Assembly: GCF_015500075.1 (NCBI RefSeq)
Contig: NZ_CP045496.1
Location: 2,986,001-3,050,000, forward strand
Length of the DNA stretch: 64,000 bases
Origin: Mesorhizobium sp. INR15
Lineage (GTDB): Bacteria; Pseudomonadota; Alphaproteobacteria; Rhizobiales; Rhizobiaceae
Reading direction: 5' to 3'
Shown here piece after piece: positions 25,954-34,358 of the stretch (within the stretch, counting starts at the first letter, position 1; every line of letters starts with the position of its first letter). Both the position numbers and the translations under genes were made by a program. The notes under the pieces are model-generated. The model saw only the letters and a list, made by a program, of their open reading frames with translations, was not told the DNA's origin and did no database searches.

Positions 25954-28316
25954 AAGCCGACAATGAGGCGACGCCGCGCTTCGGCATGCGCTCCTTTCGA
26001 GCGAAATTCGTATTGGTCGTTGGCGGCGCGGTCCTGTTCGACCTCCTGCTGAGCGGGGGCCTGGCGCTTTGGAACGTTCAGAAGCTGTCGCGCGACGCCA
26101 CATCGGAAGTCGGTGAAGGCCTGACGACCGCGAACCAGGAATACATTCGCTCCTATGCCGATTCGACAGCGTTGAGCGTCGACCTGCTGCTCGATCGGGT
26201 GCATGGGGACGTCAAGGCGCTGGCCGGCGTGTTGCAGGTCCAGATCGACGATCCAAAGAGGCAGCAGCAGGTCGGAGCGACGCTTTCGCAAGAGGCGCCC
26301 GGCTCCGTCAAGCTCGCCTACGATGCGCGGGGCGATTGGGCGCAGAACCTGCCGGGCGCGCCTTCCGTGGTAAGCGTCTGGGGCTACCTGCTGGGCGCCG
26401 ACCACAGTCCGCTGCCGGGCGTTCAGCAGGAGATAGAAAACAGCACCGTGATCGATCTCGTCGCGCCGACTCTCATGGCCAGCGGGGCGTCCAAACTGCA
26501 GATGTACTATATTGGTCCAAAAGAACGGCCGATCTTCAGGACGGTGCCGTATACGGATCAGGCACAAACCTTCGACCGGCTCTATCCCGGCCACAACAAG
26601 TCGGAATTCTGGGAATTCTTCTTTCCGGGAATCTATGGCTCATGGCAGCAATGGGCCAAGGATCCGGCCTCACGTCCGGCCCCCGACGACATTACCCAGA
26701 CAGCGCCTTACACCGATGCGATTACGGGAAAGCTGATCGTCAGCTTCTTCCACCCGCTGTGGACGCGCGATCGCACCGATGTCGCCGGCACGGCGGGTGC
26801 GGATATCACTCTCGACCAGCTCGCGGAGGTCGTCGAAAGGGTGAAGATCGCTGAAACCGGCTTCGGCTTCCTGACGATGTCGAACGGCAACGTGGTCGCG
26901 ATCAATCCGGCGGGCCAGGCGATTATCGGCCTGACGGCATCGAACGATGCGGGCACGCAGGGCGTCACCGGCCTGGAGAGGTCCCTGCGGGGGAGTGCAC
27001 AGCCCGCTATCGCGACGCTGCCTCTCGACCGGAACAATGACGGTGTCATTCAGCATATCATGCTCAACGACAAGGGCGAACGCGTCCCCTATATTGTTGT
27101 CCTCAAGCGATTGAAGCCGACCAACCTGTGGAGTTCGGGACCGGTCAAGTCCGAAACGATGTCGGTCGGAATCGTCGTCCCCGAACGGGAGATCTATGCA
27201 TCCCTGTTCGCCGCGCAGGAGAGTATTTCTCGCGCGACCAATCGTATCCTGCTGTTTCAGATCGCGGCGATCGCTGTCTCGCTTCTGATTGTCTTCGCGG
27301 CCGTGCTCGGCATTTCGAAGCGGATCACCGCGGGCCTCCGGGCGCTTGCCAGCGCTGCCCAGCGGCTGCAGTCCAAGGATTATTCAGTCCGCGTGAGCAT
27401 TCCGACGCGCGACGAGGTCGGAGCGGCGGGCATCGCCTTCAACCGGATGGCTGAGCAGATCAGCTTCCACACGGAGAATCTCGAGCAACTCGTCGATGAG
27501 CGAACCAGGGAGCTCGGCGACGCAAATCAGGAAATATCCGCGCTCAACGAAAAGTTGCGGGACGAGAACGTCCGCCTCGGCGCCGAGCTCGCTGTTGCCA
27601 AGCAGATCCAGATGATGGTCCTGCCGAAAGCCTCCGAACTCGCGGCGATCCCCGGGTTGGAGATCGCAGCCTATATGCGGCCGGCCGACGAGGTCGGCGG
27701 TGACTATTACGACGTCCTTCAGAACGGGTCACGGGTCAAGATCGGCATTGGCGATGTGACCGGTCATGGTCTTGAGAGCGGCGTGCTGATGCTGATGGTC
27801 CAATCCGTGGCACGCGCGCTGCAGGAAACCAGCGAGGGGAATCCGCACCAGTTTCTGGATCGGCTGAACCGGGCGATCTACAAGAACATCGAGCGCACCA
27901 ATACCAACAAGCATCTCTCGCTGGCCTTTCTTGACTTTGAGAATGAGCGGGTAACGCTGTCAGGCCAACACGAGGACGTTCTCGTCGTGCGTGCGGATGG
28001 GGGCGTGGAACGCATCGATACGATCGATCTGGGCATGCCGGTTGGTCTTGAGAATGACATCTCGCAGTTCATCGCCACTCGTGACATCCTGTTTAGCCGC
28101 GGCGACGTGATCGTGCTGCACACCGACGGTGTGACCGAGGCTGAAGACAAAGACAAGAAGCTGTTCGGGTTCGAGCGGCTCTGCCAGAGCGCGCGAAAAC
28201 GTCAAGGCGAGAGCGCCGAGGAAATCAAGACAGGCATTATCGAGGATCTCATGGCTCACATCGGAATCCAGAAGATCCACGACGACATCACCCTCGTGAT
28301 CATAAGGCACAGATAG
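25950..28316 (+). CDS. Membrane sensor PP2C-type (SpoIIE/RsbU) phosphatase
   Basis: A 788-residue inner-membrane protein. TM1 (residues about 20-40) is followed by a periplasmic Cache-like sensor region to about 430, TM2 (433-455), HAMP (ISKRITAGLRALASAAQRLQSKDYSVRV), a coiled coil (LEQLVDERTRELGDANQEIS) and a SpoIIE phosphatase. The metal ligands are all present: D585 in VGGDYYD, D602 in GDVTGHG, D726 in HTDGV, and D778-D779 in HDDITL. The architecture is that of SiaA of Pseudomonas and RsbU-like enzymes, which dephosphorylate STAS proteins in answer to an outside signal. The ATG overlaps the preceding stop. The predicted substrate is the STAS protein at 30383. Confidence 0.92.
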   Translation: MKADNEATPRFGMRSFRAKFVLVVGGAVLFDLLLSGGLALWNVQKLSRDATSEVGEGLTTANQEYIRSYADSTALSVDLLLDRVHGDVKALAGVLQVQIDDPKRQQQVGATLSQEAPGSVKLAYDARGDWAQNLPGAPSVVSVWGYLLGADHSPLPGVQQEIENSTVIDLVAPTLMASGASKLQMYYIGPKERPIFRTVPYTDQAQTFDRLYPGHNKSEFWEFFFPGIYGSWQQWAKDPASRPAPDDITQTAPYTDAITGKLIVSFFHPLWTRDRTDVAGTAGADITLDQLAEVVERVKIAETGFGFLTMSNGNVVAINPAGQAIIGLTASNDAGTQGVTGLERSLRGSAQPAIATLPLDRNNDGVIQHIMLNDKGERVPYIVVLKRLKPTNLWSSGPVKSETMSVGIVVPEREIYASLFAAQESISRATNRILLFQIAAIAVSLLIVFAAVLGISKRITAGLRALASAAQRLQSKDYSVRVSIPTRDEVGAAGIAFNRMAEQISFHTENLEQLVDERTRELGDANQEISALNEKLRDENVRLGAELAVAKQIQMMVLPKASELAAIPGLEIAAYMRPADEVGGDYYDVLQNGSRVKIGIGDVTGHGLESGVLMLMVQSVARALQETSEGNPHQFLDRLNRAIYKNIERTNTNKHLSLAFLDFENERVTLSGQHEDVLVVRADGGVERIDTIDLGMPVGLENDISQFIATRDILFSRGDVIVLHTDGVTEAEDKDKKLFGFERLCQSARKRQGESAEEIKTGIIEDLMAHIGIQKIHDDITLVIIRHR

Positions 28317-28318
28317 GA

Positions 28319-28879
28319 ATGACCACGCTGTTCGGTACCCCTGAGCTTGCAATCGGGATGATGGAAAGCGCCAGTCGCGTGCGGCTGTACGACGGGCCCC
28401 TCGACTTGAGCTGGCGTCATTGTGCGACGACCGCGGACTTCATCGCCGATCTTTTCGCGTTGCGTTTCCAATCTTCCCGTAATGACTACAGGGAAGCGCG
28501 GCACAGCATCGGATATCTGGTCAACGAACTCATCGAAAATGCCGTCAAGTTTCGGGCGCCAGGTGAGATCGTGATAGAGGCATCGATGGATTCAGGATGC
28601 TTCAAGATCAAGGTTTCGAATGATGTCGATGGTGAAACCGCGTCCGGGTTCCAAAATCTCCTGGCGACCATCACGGTTGGCGACCCCAGCGACCTGTTGA
28701 TAGAGCGCATTGAAGCGAATGCCGCGAACCCCGACGTGGGAGGCTCGGGGCTGGGATTGCTGACGTTGATGAGCGACTATGGCGCACGCCTGGCTTGGAT
28801 ATTCAGCCCCGCCGACCAAAGCGACCGGATCTGCGTGGAGACATATGCCTCCATTCCGATCTCGCAAACTCACAACTAG
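28319..28879 (+). CDS. HATPase kinase-like regulator, slr1658 type
   Basis: A 186-residue GHKL-type protein. The N-box is RHSIGYLVNELIENAVKF (N69, E70, N73) and the Gly-rich lid is GGSGLGLLTLMSDYG (residues 141-155), so ATP binding is likely. Proteins of this type (named after Synechocystis slr1658; SiaB is a functional counterpart) phosphorylate a STAS partner. It starts 2 nt after the phosphatase stop. Its stop codon TAG is part of the CTAG at the left IS boundary, so the coding region is not truncated. The matching STAS gene is on the other side of the element. Confidence 0.85.
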   Translation: MTTLFGTPELAIGMMESASRVRLYDGPLDLSWRHCATTADFIADLFALRFQSSRNDYREARHSIGYLVNELIENAVKFRAPGEIVIEASMDSGCFKIKVSNDVDGETASGFQNLLATITVGDPSDLLIERIEANAANPDVGGSGLGLLTLMSDYGARLAWIFSPADQSDRICVETYASIPISQTHN

Positions 28880-30360
28880 GAGCCTGTCCGAGTAGTCGCT
28901 GTTCAATTGGGCACGAGTCTGATTCTAATTGCGACCATGAGCAAGCATTTTCGCGCGTGGAAGATTGATCAGCCGCAGTTGTTGCCGCCGAGCGTGCAGG
29001 ATTTTGTGCCGAGGGACCACCTGTCACGGTTCATCGTGGATCTGGTGCGGGAGAGCCTCGATTTGAGCGAGATTACCAGCAGCTATAGGAGTGCGCTTGG
29101 CCAGCCGCCGTTCGATCCGCGGCTGATGGTGGCGCTGCTGCTCAACGGCTATGCGAGCGGCCTCTATTCCTCCCGGCGCATCGCCAAGGCGTGCGTTGAG
29201 CGCGCCGACTTCATGATGATCGCGGCGCTGGATGCGCCGGATTTCCGTACCATTTCCGAGTTCCGCAAGCGGCACCTCAAACAGCTGGCCGGGCTGTTCG
29301 TGCAGGTGTTGAAGCTGGCCGAGAAGGCCGGGCTGGTGCGGCTCGGGCATGTCGCGCTCGACGGCACCAAGATCAAGGCGAACGCGTCCAAACACAAGGC
29401 GATGAGCTATCAGCACATGAAGAAGCGCCAAGCCGAGTTGCAGGCGGAGGTCGATCGCTGGCTGGCCGCCGCTGAGGCGGCGGATGCCGAAGAGGACAAG
29501 CTGCACGGCAACAAACGAGGTGACGAACTGCCCGGCTGGGTCGCCGACAAACAGAGGCGGATCGCCAGGATCGCCCAGGCCAAGGCTGAACTGGAGGCCG
29601 AGGCGAAGGCCGCGGCCGACGAGGAGCGCCGCATCGAGGCCGAGAAGCAGAAGAGCCGCGAGGCCGAGGGCCGCAAGAAGACCGGCAAGCCCGCGGCTGC
29701 GCCATCCGACGAGCCCGCCGCGAAGGCCCAGCGCAACTTCACCGATCCTGAAAGCCGCATTCTCAAAACCAAGGATGGTTTCATCCAGGGCTATAACGCG
29801 CAGGCGGCCGTCGACGGCAAAGCGCAGATCATCGTTGCACACGGGTTGACGCCGAGCACGAGCGACTATGGCCAGTTGGTGCCGCTGGTCGATGGCATCC
29901 AAGCCAATCTCGGCCGCAAACCGGAGCAAGCGTCCGCTGACAGCGGCTATCTGAGCGAAGTCAACCTCGCCAGCCTCGACCAACGCGGGATCGATGGCTA
30001 CATCGCCACCGGACGCGCCAAACACCCCACCGCCGACAACGGCAAGGGCGGCGGACCGTTGACACAGGCAATGAGAAAAAAGATCGCCGACGGCGGCTTC
30101 GAGACCCCCTACCGACTGCGAAAGCAGATCGTGGAGGCGGTGTTCGGGCAGATCAAGCAGGCACGCGGCTTCCGCCAGTTCCTGTTGCGGGGACTGGCAA
30201 ACGTGCGTGCCGAATGGGCGATTATCTGCACCGCCCACAACCTCGTGAAGCTGGGAAGCCTCCTCAGGGCCTCCTGACCAGGCTATCGTCACCCGAGAGC
30301 CTGTCGCAATCAGACTATCTAATGAAATGAACCCGACCGGAACGCTAACTGGACGGGCTC
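28880..30360 (+). mobile_element. IS1182-family insertion sequence with CTAG target duplication
   Basis: The ends are GAGCCTGTCC (from 28880) and GGACGGGCTC (to 30360), imperfect inverted repeats with 9 of 10 matches. They are flanked on both sides by CTAG (28876-28879 and 30361-30364), the likely target duplication. The 1481-bp element holds one intact transposase. The left CTAG contains the stop codon of the kinase-like gene. Removing the element and one CTAG leaves that stop directly followed by ATGGAACGAAG, the 5' end of the STAS gene region. Confidence 0.8.
28937..30277 (+). CDS. IS1182-family transposase
   Basis: A 446-residue DDE transposase. The opening MSKHFRAWKIDQPQLLPPSVQDFVPRDHL is typical of IS1182 elements. 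The catalytic residues sit in HVALDGTKIKANAS (first Asp), SADSGYLSEVNLA (second Asp) and RKQIVEAVFGQIKQARGFRQF (Glu). A charged Ala/Glu/Lys-rich insert of about 120 residues (QAELQAEVDRWLAAAEAADA and onward) separates the first two. The ATG at 28937 is preferred over the upstream TTG at 28907. The frame is intact, so the element may be active. Confidence 0.93.
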   Translation: MSKHFRAWKIDQPQLLPPSVQDFVPRDHLSRFIVDLVRESLDLSEITSSYRSALGQPPFDPRLMVALLLNGYASGLYSSRRIAKACVERADFMMIAALDAPDFRTISEFRKRHLKQLAGLFVQVLKLAEKAGLVRLGHVALDGTKIKANASKHKAMSYQHMKKRQAELQAEVDRWLAAAEAADAEEDKLHGNKRGDELPGWVADKQRRIARIAQAKAELEAEAKAAADEERRIEAEKQKSREAEGRKKTGKPAAAPSDEPAAKAQRNFTDPESRILKTKDGFIQGYNAQAAVDGKAQIIVAHGLTPSTSDYGQLVPLVDGIQANLGRKPEQASADSGYLSEVNLASLDQRGIDGYIATGRAKHPTADNGKGGGPLTQAMRKKIADGGFETPYRLRKQIVEAVFGQIKQARGFRQFLLRGLANVRAEWAIICTAHNLVKLGSLLRAS

Positions 30361-30382
30361 CTAGATGGAACGAAGCCCGGCT

Positions 30383-30721
30383 ATGGAAATCAAGACCGAC
30401 GAATACCGCGTGTGGGTTGAAGGAAGCGATATTTTCTTCGATGGTGCCATGCGGCTTGCCAGTTCCGAAGCCGGTGCGCCCATCACGGCCCTGGCGACCA
30501 ATGTTCTTGCCTCAAATCCCGCTTCCATCACGCTCGACCTGAAGAACCTTCAGTTCCTCAATTCTTCCGGCATCAACCTGCTGGCGAAGTTTACCATCGA
30601 GGTGCGCAAGCATCCCGATGTTCGGCTCGTCGTGCGCGGAACGCCCGACATACCCTGGCAATCGAAATCATTGCCGAACCTGAAGAAACTGCATCCCGCT
30701 CTGGTGCTTTTGATGGACTGA
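30383..30721 (+). CDS. STAS-like anti-sigma-antagonist-type protein, slr1659 type
   Basis: A 112-residue single-domain STAS-fold protein: MEIKTDEYRVWVEG, then ITLDLKNLQFLNSSGINLLAKF, in which Ser61/Ser62 occupy the phosphorylation position, and a closing GTPDIPWQSKSLPNLKKL typical of the slr1659 type. It should be phosphorylated by the kinase-like protein at 28319 and dephosphorylated by the PP2C enzyme at 25950. The start at 30383 matches the family; ATG at 30365 is in frame and lies directly at the IS junction. The IS has separated it from its operon, so its expression may now depend on readthrough or a promoter in the element. Confidence 0.85.
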   Translation: MEIKTDEYRVWVEGSDIFFDGAMRLASSEAGAPITALATNVLASNPASITLDLKNLQFLNSSGINLLAKFTIEVRKHPDVRLVVRGTPDIPWQSKSLPNLKKLHPALVLLMD

Positions 30722-30901
30722 TCAGGCGATCGAAATTGGCCTGGGGACTGCCGCGACGCAGCCTGGTGGCCGGCGTGCACGCGGCGCTGTGAGATCTTCG
30801 GAGGGGCGGGGCCGCCCTAGCCGGTTGGCACCAAAACCTTGACTGCGCCGGCGCGGCGGTCTCTTGTTCCGGCAGAATCCGCCGACGAGAGAGGTGCCAT
30901 C

Positions 30902-31876
30902 ATGGAAAAAATCATCCTGGACTGCGACCCTGGGCATGATGACGCCATCGCCATTCTGCTGGCGGCGGGTAATCCGAACATCGATCTCCTCGGCATCACG
31001 ACGGTTTCGGGCAATCACAACGTCGAGAACACCACACGCAATGCGCTTTCCGTGTGCACCGCCTATGGCATCAAGGTGCCGGTGGCGAAGGGCTCTCCAG
31101 GTCCGCTCATCATCGACCAGGTGCTGGCCGTCGAGATCCATGGCGAGACCGGGCTCGACGGCCCCGTGTTGCCGCCCGCGTCGTTCGATCTCGACAAGCG
31201 GCATGCCGTCGACTTCATCATCGACACCGTCATGGCGCATGAGCCGAAGACCGTCACGCTGGTGCCGGTCGGTCCCTACACCAACATCGCGCTAGCCGCC
31301 CGCAAGGATCCGCGCATCATCGGGCGGGTGAAGCGGGTTGTCGCGATGGGCGGAGCCTACACGCGCGGCAACATCACGCCCGCGGCGGAGTTCAACGTCT
31401 ATGGCGACCCGGAAGCCGCCGATGTGGTGTTCCGCGCCGATTGGGACGTCACCATGGTCGGGCTCGACCTGACGCACCAGGCGCTGGCCACTCCGGACCT
31501 GCAGGACAGGGTGCGCGCGGTCGGCGGCCCGATGGCCAAGTTCATCCTCGACATCTGGGAGTTCATCGCGACCACGCATGGCGGCCTCCTGCAGATCGAG
31601 TATCCCGCAATCCATGACGCCTGCTGTGTCGCGGCGATGATCGACCCGACCGTCTTCACCACCGAGAAGGCCGATATCCGCGTCGAGCTTGCCGGCCGCT
31701 GGACCAAGGGCATGACAGTCTGCAATTTCGAGAAGATGGGCGGCATGCATCATTTCGGCGGCACGGCGGGCGAGCAGGTCGATTTCCGCCACACCGTGGC
31801 GATGAAGCTCGACCATCCGAAATTCTGTGACCTGATCGTCGATGCGCTTGAGCGGCTAAACCGCCAGAAGGTGTGA
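30902..31876 (+). CDS. Inosine/uridine-preferring nucleoside hydrolase
   Basis: A 324-residue enzyme that splits the N-glycosidic bond of ribonucleosides. The Ca2+-binding Asp cluster is in ILDCDPGHDDAIAI. Other family signatures are TTVSGNHNVENTTRNAL, VTLVPVGPYTNIALAA, AEFNVYGDPEAADVVF and the active-site HDACCVAAMIDP. No signal peptide, so it is cytosolic and works in nucleoside salvage. The start follows GAGAGAGG. The next gene is 48 nt downstream and may be co-transcribed. Confidence 0.93.
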   Translation: MEKIILDCDPGHDDAIAILLAAGNPNIDLLGITTVSGNHNVENTTRNALSVCTAYGIKVPVAKGSPGPLIIDQVLAVEIHGETGLDGPVLPPASFDLDKRHAVDFIIDTVMAHEPKTVTLVPVGPYTNIALAARKDPRIIGRVKRVVAMGGAYTRGNITPAAEFNVYGDPEAADVVFRADWDVTMVGLDLTHQALATPDLQDRVRAVGGPMAKFILDIWEFIATTHGGLLQIEYPAIHDACCVAAMIDPTVFTTEKADIRVELAGRWTKGMTVCNFEKMGGMHHFGGTAGEQVDFRHTVAMKLDHPKFCDLIVDALERLNRQKV

Positions 31877-31924
31877 TTGAGGTTGCTCCGGCCAATGGCC
31901 GCGATCCACGAGGGAGGTGATGAA

Positions 31925-32344
31925 ATGAACGAAGACACCATCAATCCAAGACCGCTGGCGGAGATTGCCAGCTATCACGCCCATATCTACTACGATGGGC
32001 AAACCGAGCGGCAGCATGCCGAATGGCTGCGGGATCGCATCGGCGAACGCTTCCGTGTGCGACTGGGCAATTGGCACGATCAAAAGGTCGGGCCGCATGA
32101 CCAGGCGATGTACCAGGTCTCGTTCGCGAACGAGGTTTTCGCTTCCCTCGTTCCGTGGCTGATGCTGAACCACCGGGGCCTCAGCATCCTCGTCCACCCC
32201 AATACGACGAACCCCCGGCGCGATCATCTGATCGATCCGATCTGGATAGGCCGGCCCGAAAACGTGAACGGCGAGGTCCTGCCCGACGATCATGAGGCGG
32301 AAGAGGCGCTGCCTCCCAACACCGATCCGTCCATGCCGGCATAG
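31925..32344 (+). CDS. DOPA 4,5-dioxygenase-like protein
   Basis: A 139-residue protein of the DOPA-dioxygenase family (small ferredoxin-like fold). The motifs are SYHAHIYYD near the N-terminus, HDQAMYQVSF in the middle and LSILVHPNT. The His residues in HAH and HPN are the expected metal ligands. Fungal members open the ring of DOPA; bacterial members are mostly uncharacterised. The start at 31925 has GGGAGGTGATG upstream. Alpha-proteobacterial copies of this length are common. Confidence 0.8.
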   Translation: MNEDTINPRPLAEIASYHAHIYYDGQTERQHAEWLRDRIGERFRVRLGNWHDQKVGPHDQAMYQVSFANEVFASLVPWLMLNHRGLSILVHPNTTNPRRDHLIDPIWIGRPENVNGEVLPDDHEAEEALPPNTDPSMPA

Positions 32345-32462
32345 AAGGTCCTGACGCTAGCCTCCGGCGCAGATGCTTGAGGAACCCGGCGACCGGCAAG
32401 CTTGGCACGGCATGCCCAGCCAACATCACCGCGCCTTGTCGGCTGGGGCAGGCCGGATGGCA

Positions 32463-33218
32463 TCAGTGCACCATCTCCTGAAGCGCGCGGCGAAGCGGCA
32501 TGTCGGAAATCTGGATCAGTCCCGAGAAAGGCACATCCATGCTGAGAACCAGGTAGAAGGCTCCGGCGATGAGCAAGGCGGACAGGACAAACGAGCCGAT
32601 GACGATGACGTTCCTGGGTGCGCGATAGCCGAAGCTTCCGAAGATCAGCGTCATCCACGCGGTCAGCATGGCGAGAAGCGGCATCGGTATCGAGCCCTCC
32701 GACTGCTCCACGATGGCCCAGCGCTGCTCGACAAGGCGACGATACTGCTGCCTGGCATCGACGAGCAGGGCCTCGTGGTAGCGATCCGCAGGCGTGATCG
32801 CCGCAAGCGCGTCTCCAAGCGCGTCGAGGTCGCGGCCGGCGGTATCAGGCTTGTCCTTCGAAGGGTCGTCGGCACGGGCGGGATTGGCGATGCCCTCCCT
32901 GACGTAGACAACCAGGCGCGACCGCGCGTCAGTGGCCAGAAGACCGTAGGTGCGCAAGGTGCGGTCAAGCAGGATCAGGTTGGTGGCGAAGGAGTGGACG
33001 CTGTCATCGGTGCTCTCATAGGTGTTCTTGGCCGAATTGATCATCAGGCCGAATACAAGCGAGGTCATCACGACGAAGAGGTTCGCCAAGAGCCGGACGA
33101 TCGTGTTCGTATCGTCACTGCGATGATGCGTCGGCAGCATCGAGGAAATGAAGATCGCGCCAAGCGACGCAAACACCAGGCAGACAAAAACGATGGCCGC
33201 GACTGCAATCTCACTCAT
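32463..33218 (-). CDS. DUF4239 (bestrophin-like) membrane protein
   Basis: A 251-residue protein with two N-terminal helices (IAVAAIVFVCLVFASLGAIFI and LANLFVVMTSLVFGLMI) and two C-terminal ones (LLAMLTAWMTLIFGSFGY and NVIVIGSFVLSALLIAGAFYLVL) around a soluble helical middle. The pattern matches the DUF4239 family, sometimes called bestrophin-like, whose transport role is unproven. The LILLDRTLRTYG and DMPLRRALQEM ends are typical. It is a stand-alone gene. Confidence 0.8.
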   Translation of the reverse strand: MSEIAVAAIVFVCLVFASLGAIFISSMLPTHHRSDDTNTIVRLLANLFVVMTSLVFGLMINSAKNTYESTDDSVHSFATNLILLDRTLRTYGLLATDARSRLVVYVREGIANPARADDPSKDKPDTAGRDLDALGDALAAITPADRYHEALLVDARQQYRRLVEQRWAIVEQSEGSIPMPLLAMLTAWMTLIFGSFGYRAPRNVIVIGSFVLSALLIAGAFYLVLSMDVPFSGLIQISDMPLRRALQEMVH

Positions 33219-33354
33219 CGGATCGTGTTCTCCCCGTTCGCGGCATCGTATCCCAGCCGGGGGTGACAGTTAATCCTCGGTGCAGCCGTCTTGAGCCGCT
33301 GGCGCATGTGTATTGGCGCGCGGTCAACGCCGTCATGCGTTCCAGGGGCCATGA

Positions 33355-34242
33355 CTACGACCGGAATGCCTCGAAGATCAGCGCCCGCAGCCAGCGATGC
33401 ACGGGGTCGGCGTCCATGCGCGGATGCCATGTCTGCGTGATGGTGAAGCCGGGGATCGCCACCGGCAGCTCGAACATCTGGGTCTCGCCTGCCGCCACCA
33501 GCGCGTAGGCGCGCGGCACCAGCCCGACAAGATCGGATGAGGCGGCGACCGCGATGACCGAGGGATAGCTCGGCACCACCAGATTGACCTCTCGCGACAG
33601 GCCGAGCCTGGCCAGCGCTTCGTCAACCGGCTCGACGATGCCGCCTCGCCGCGAGGAGACCACATGTCCTGCCGCCGCGTAGCGCTCGGCCGTTATCTTG
33701 CGCTTCAGAAGCGGGTGTCCGGCCCTCGCCACGCCGACAAAGCGATCCTCGAACAGCGCCTGGCCGCGCAGTTCGGCGCCATCGCCCGGAAGCACGCCGA
33801 TGTCGAGGTCGATCATGGCGTCGCGCAGCAGCTCGATGCGCTTGTCGGGCCTCGGCGCGAAGCGCAGCCGGATCCCGGGCGCGGCACTGCTGACGGCGAT
33901 GCTGAGGCGTGCGGCGTGAAGCAGCACGAAGGCTTCATTGGCGCGGATGGTGAAGTCACGTCTGACGTCGCGGACATCGATCTCCGGGGAAGGGCGCAGC
34001 ACGGCCTGCACGGCTGATGTCAGCGATCGCACCTCCTCGGCAATCGCTTCGGCATGCGGCGTCGCGACCATGCCGCGTCCCGCCGAAACAAGAATGGGAT
34101 CGCCCAATGCCAGCCGCAATCGCGACAGGGTGCGGCTCATCGCCGATGTGCTGAGGCCAAGCCGCTTGCCGGCACCCGATACGCTGCGCTCGCGCAACAA
34201 GGCATCGAGCGCCACCAGGAGGTTCAGGTCGAGATCGTGCAT
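33355..34242 (-). CDS. LysR-family regulator divergent from MFS exporter gene
   Basis: A 295-residue LTTR with HTH LDLNLLVALDALLRERSVSGAGKRLGLSTSAMSRTLSRLRLALGDP. This is the NodD/NahR-like subgroup opening (DLNLLVALDALL) with weak conservation at the wing (LVSAGRGMVATPHAE). The effector domain follows from about residue 90. It faces the MFS gene with 116 bp between starts, so it most likely regulates that exporter. Confidence 0.9.
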   Translation of the reverse strand: MHDLDLNLLVALDALLRERSVSGAGKRLGLSTSAMSRTLSRLRLALGDPILVSAGRGMVATPHAEAIAEEVRSLTSAVQAVLRPSPEIDVRDVRRDFTIRANEAFVLLHAARLSIAVSSAAPGIRLRFAPRPDKRIELLRDAMIDLDIGVLPGDGAELRGQALFEDRFVGVARAGHPLLKRKITAERYAAAGHVVSSRRGGIVEPVDEALARLGLSREVNLVVPSYPSVIAVAASSDLVGLVPRAYALVAAGETQMFELPVAIPGFTITQTWHPRMDADPVHRWLRALIFEAFRS

Positions 34243-34358
34243 GCGCGATGTTAACGAGGTGAGGCGTCAGGCGCAATGGTCAGTTTCCTGCGTTGCGTCT
34301 GGTGCAATCTTCAGGCGAGCGGTATCGATGCGGCAACAAGCAACCAAGTGAGGCTCCC

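Noticed and set aside
30297..30305. GAGCCTGTC as an alternative right end of the IS
   Set aside because: It is in direct, not inverted, orientation to the left end, whereas 30351-30360 is inverted and flanked by CTAG.
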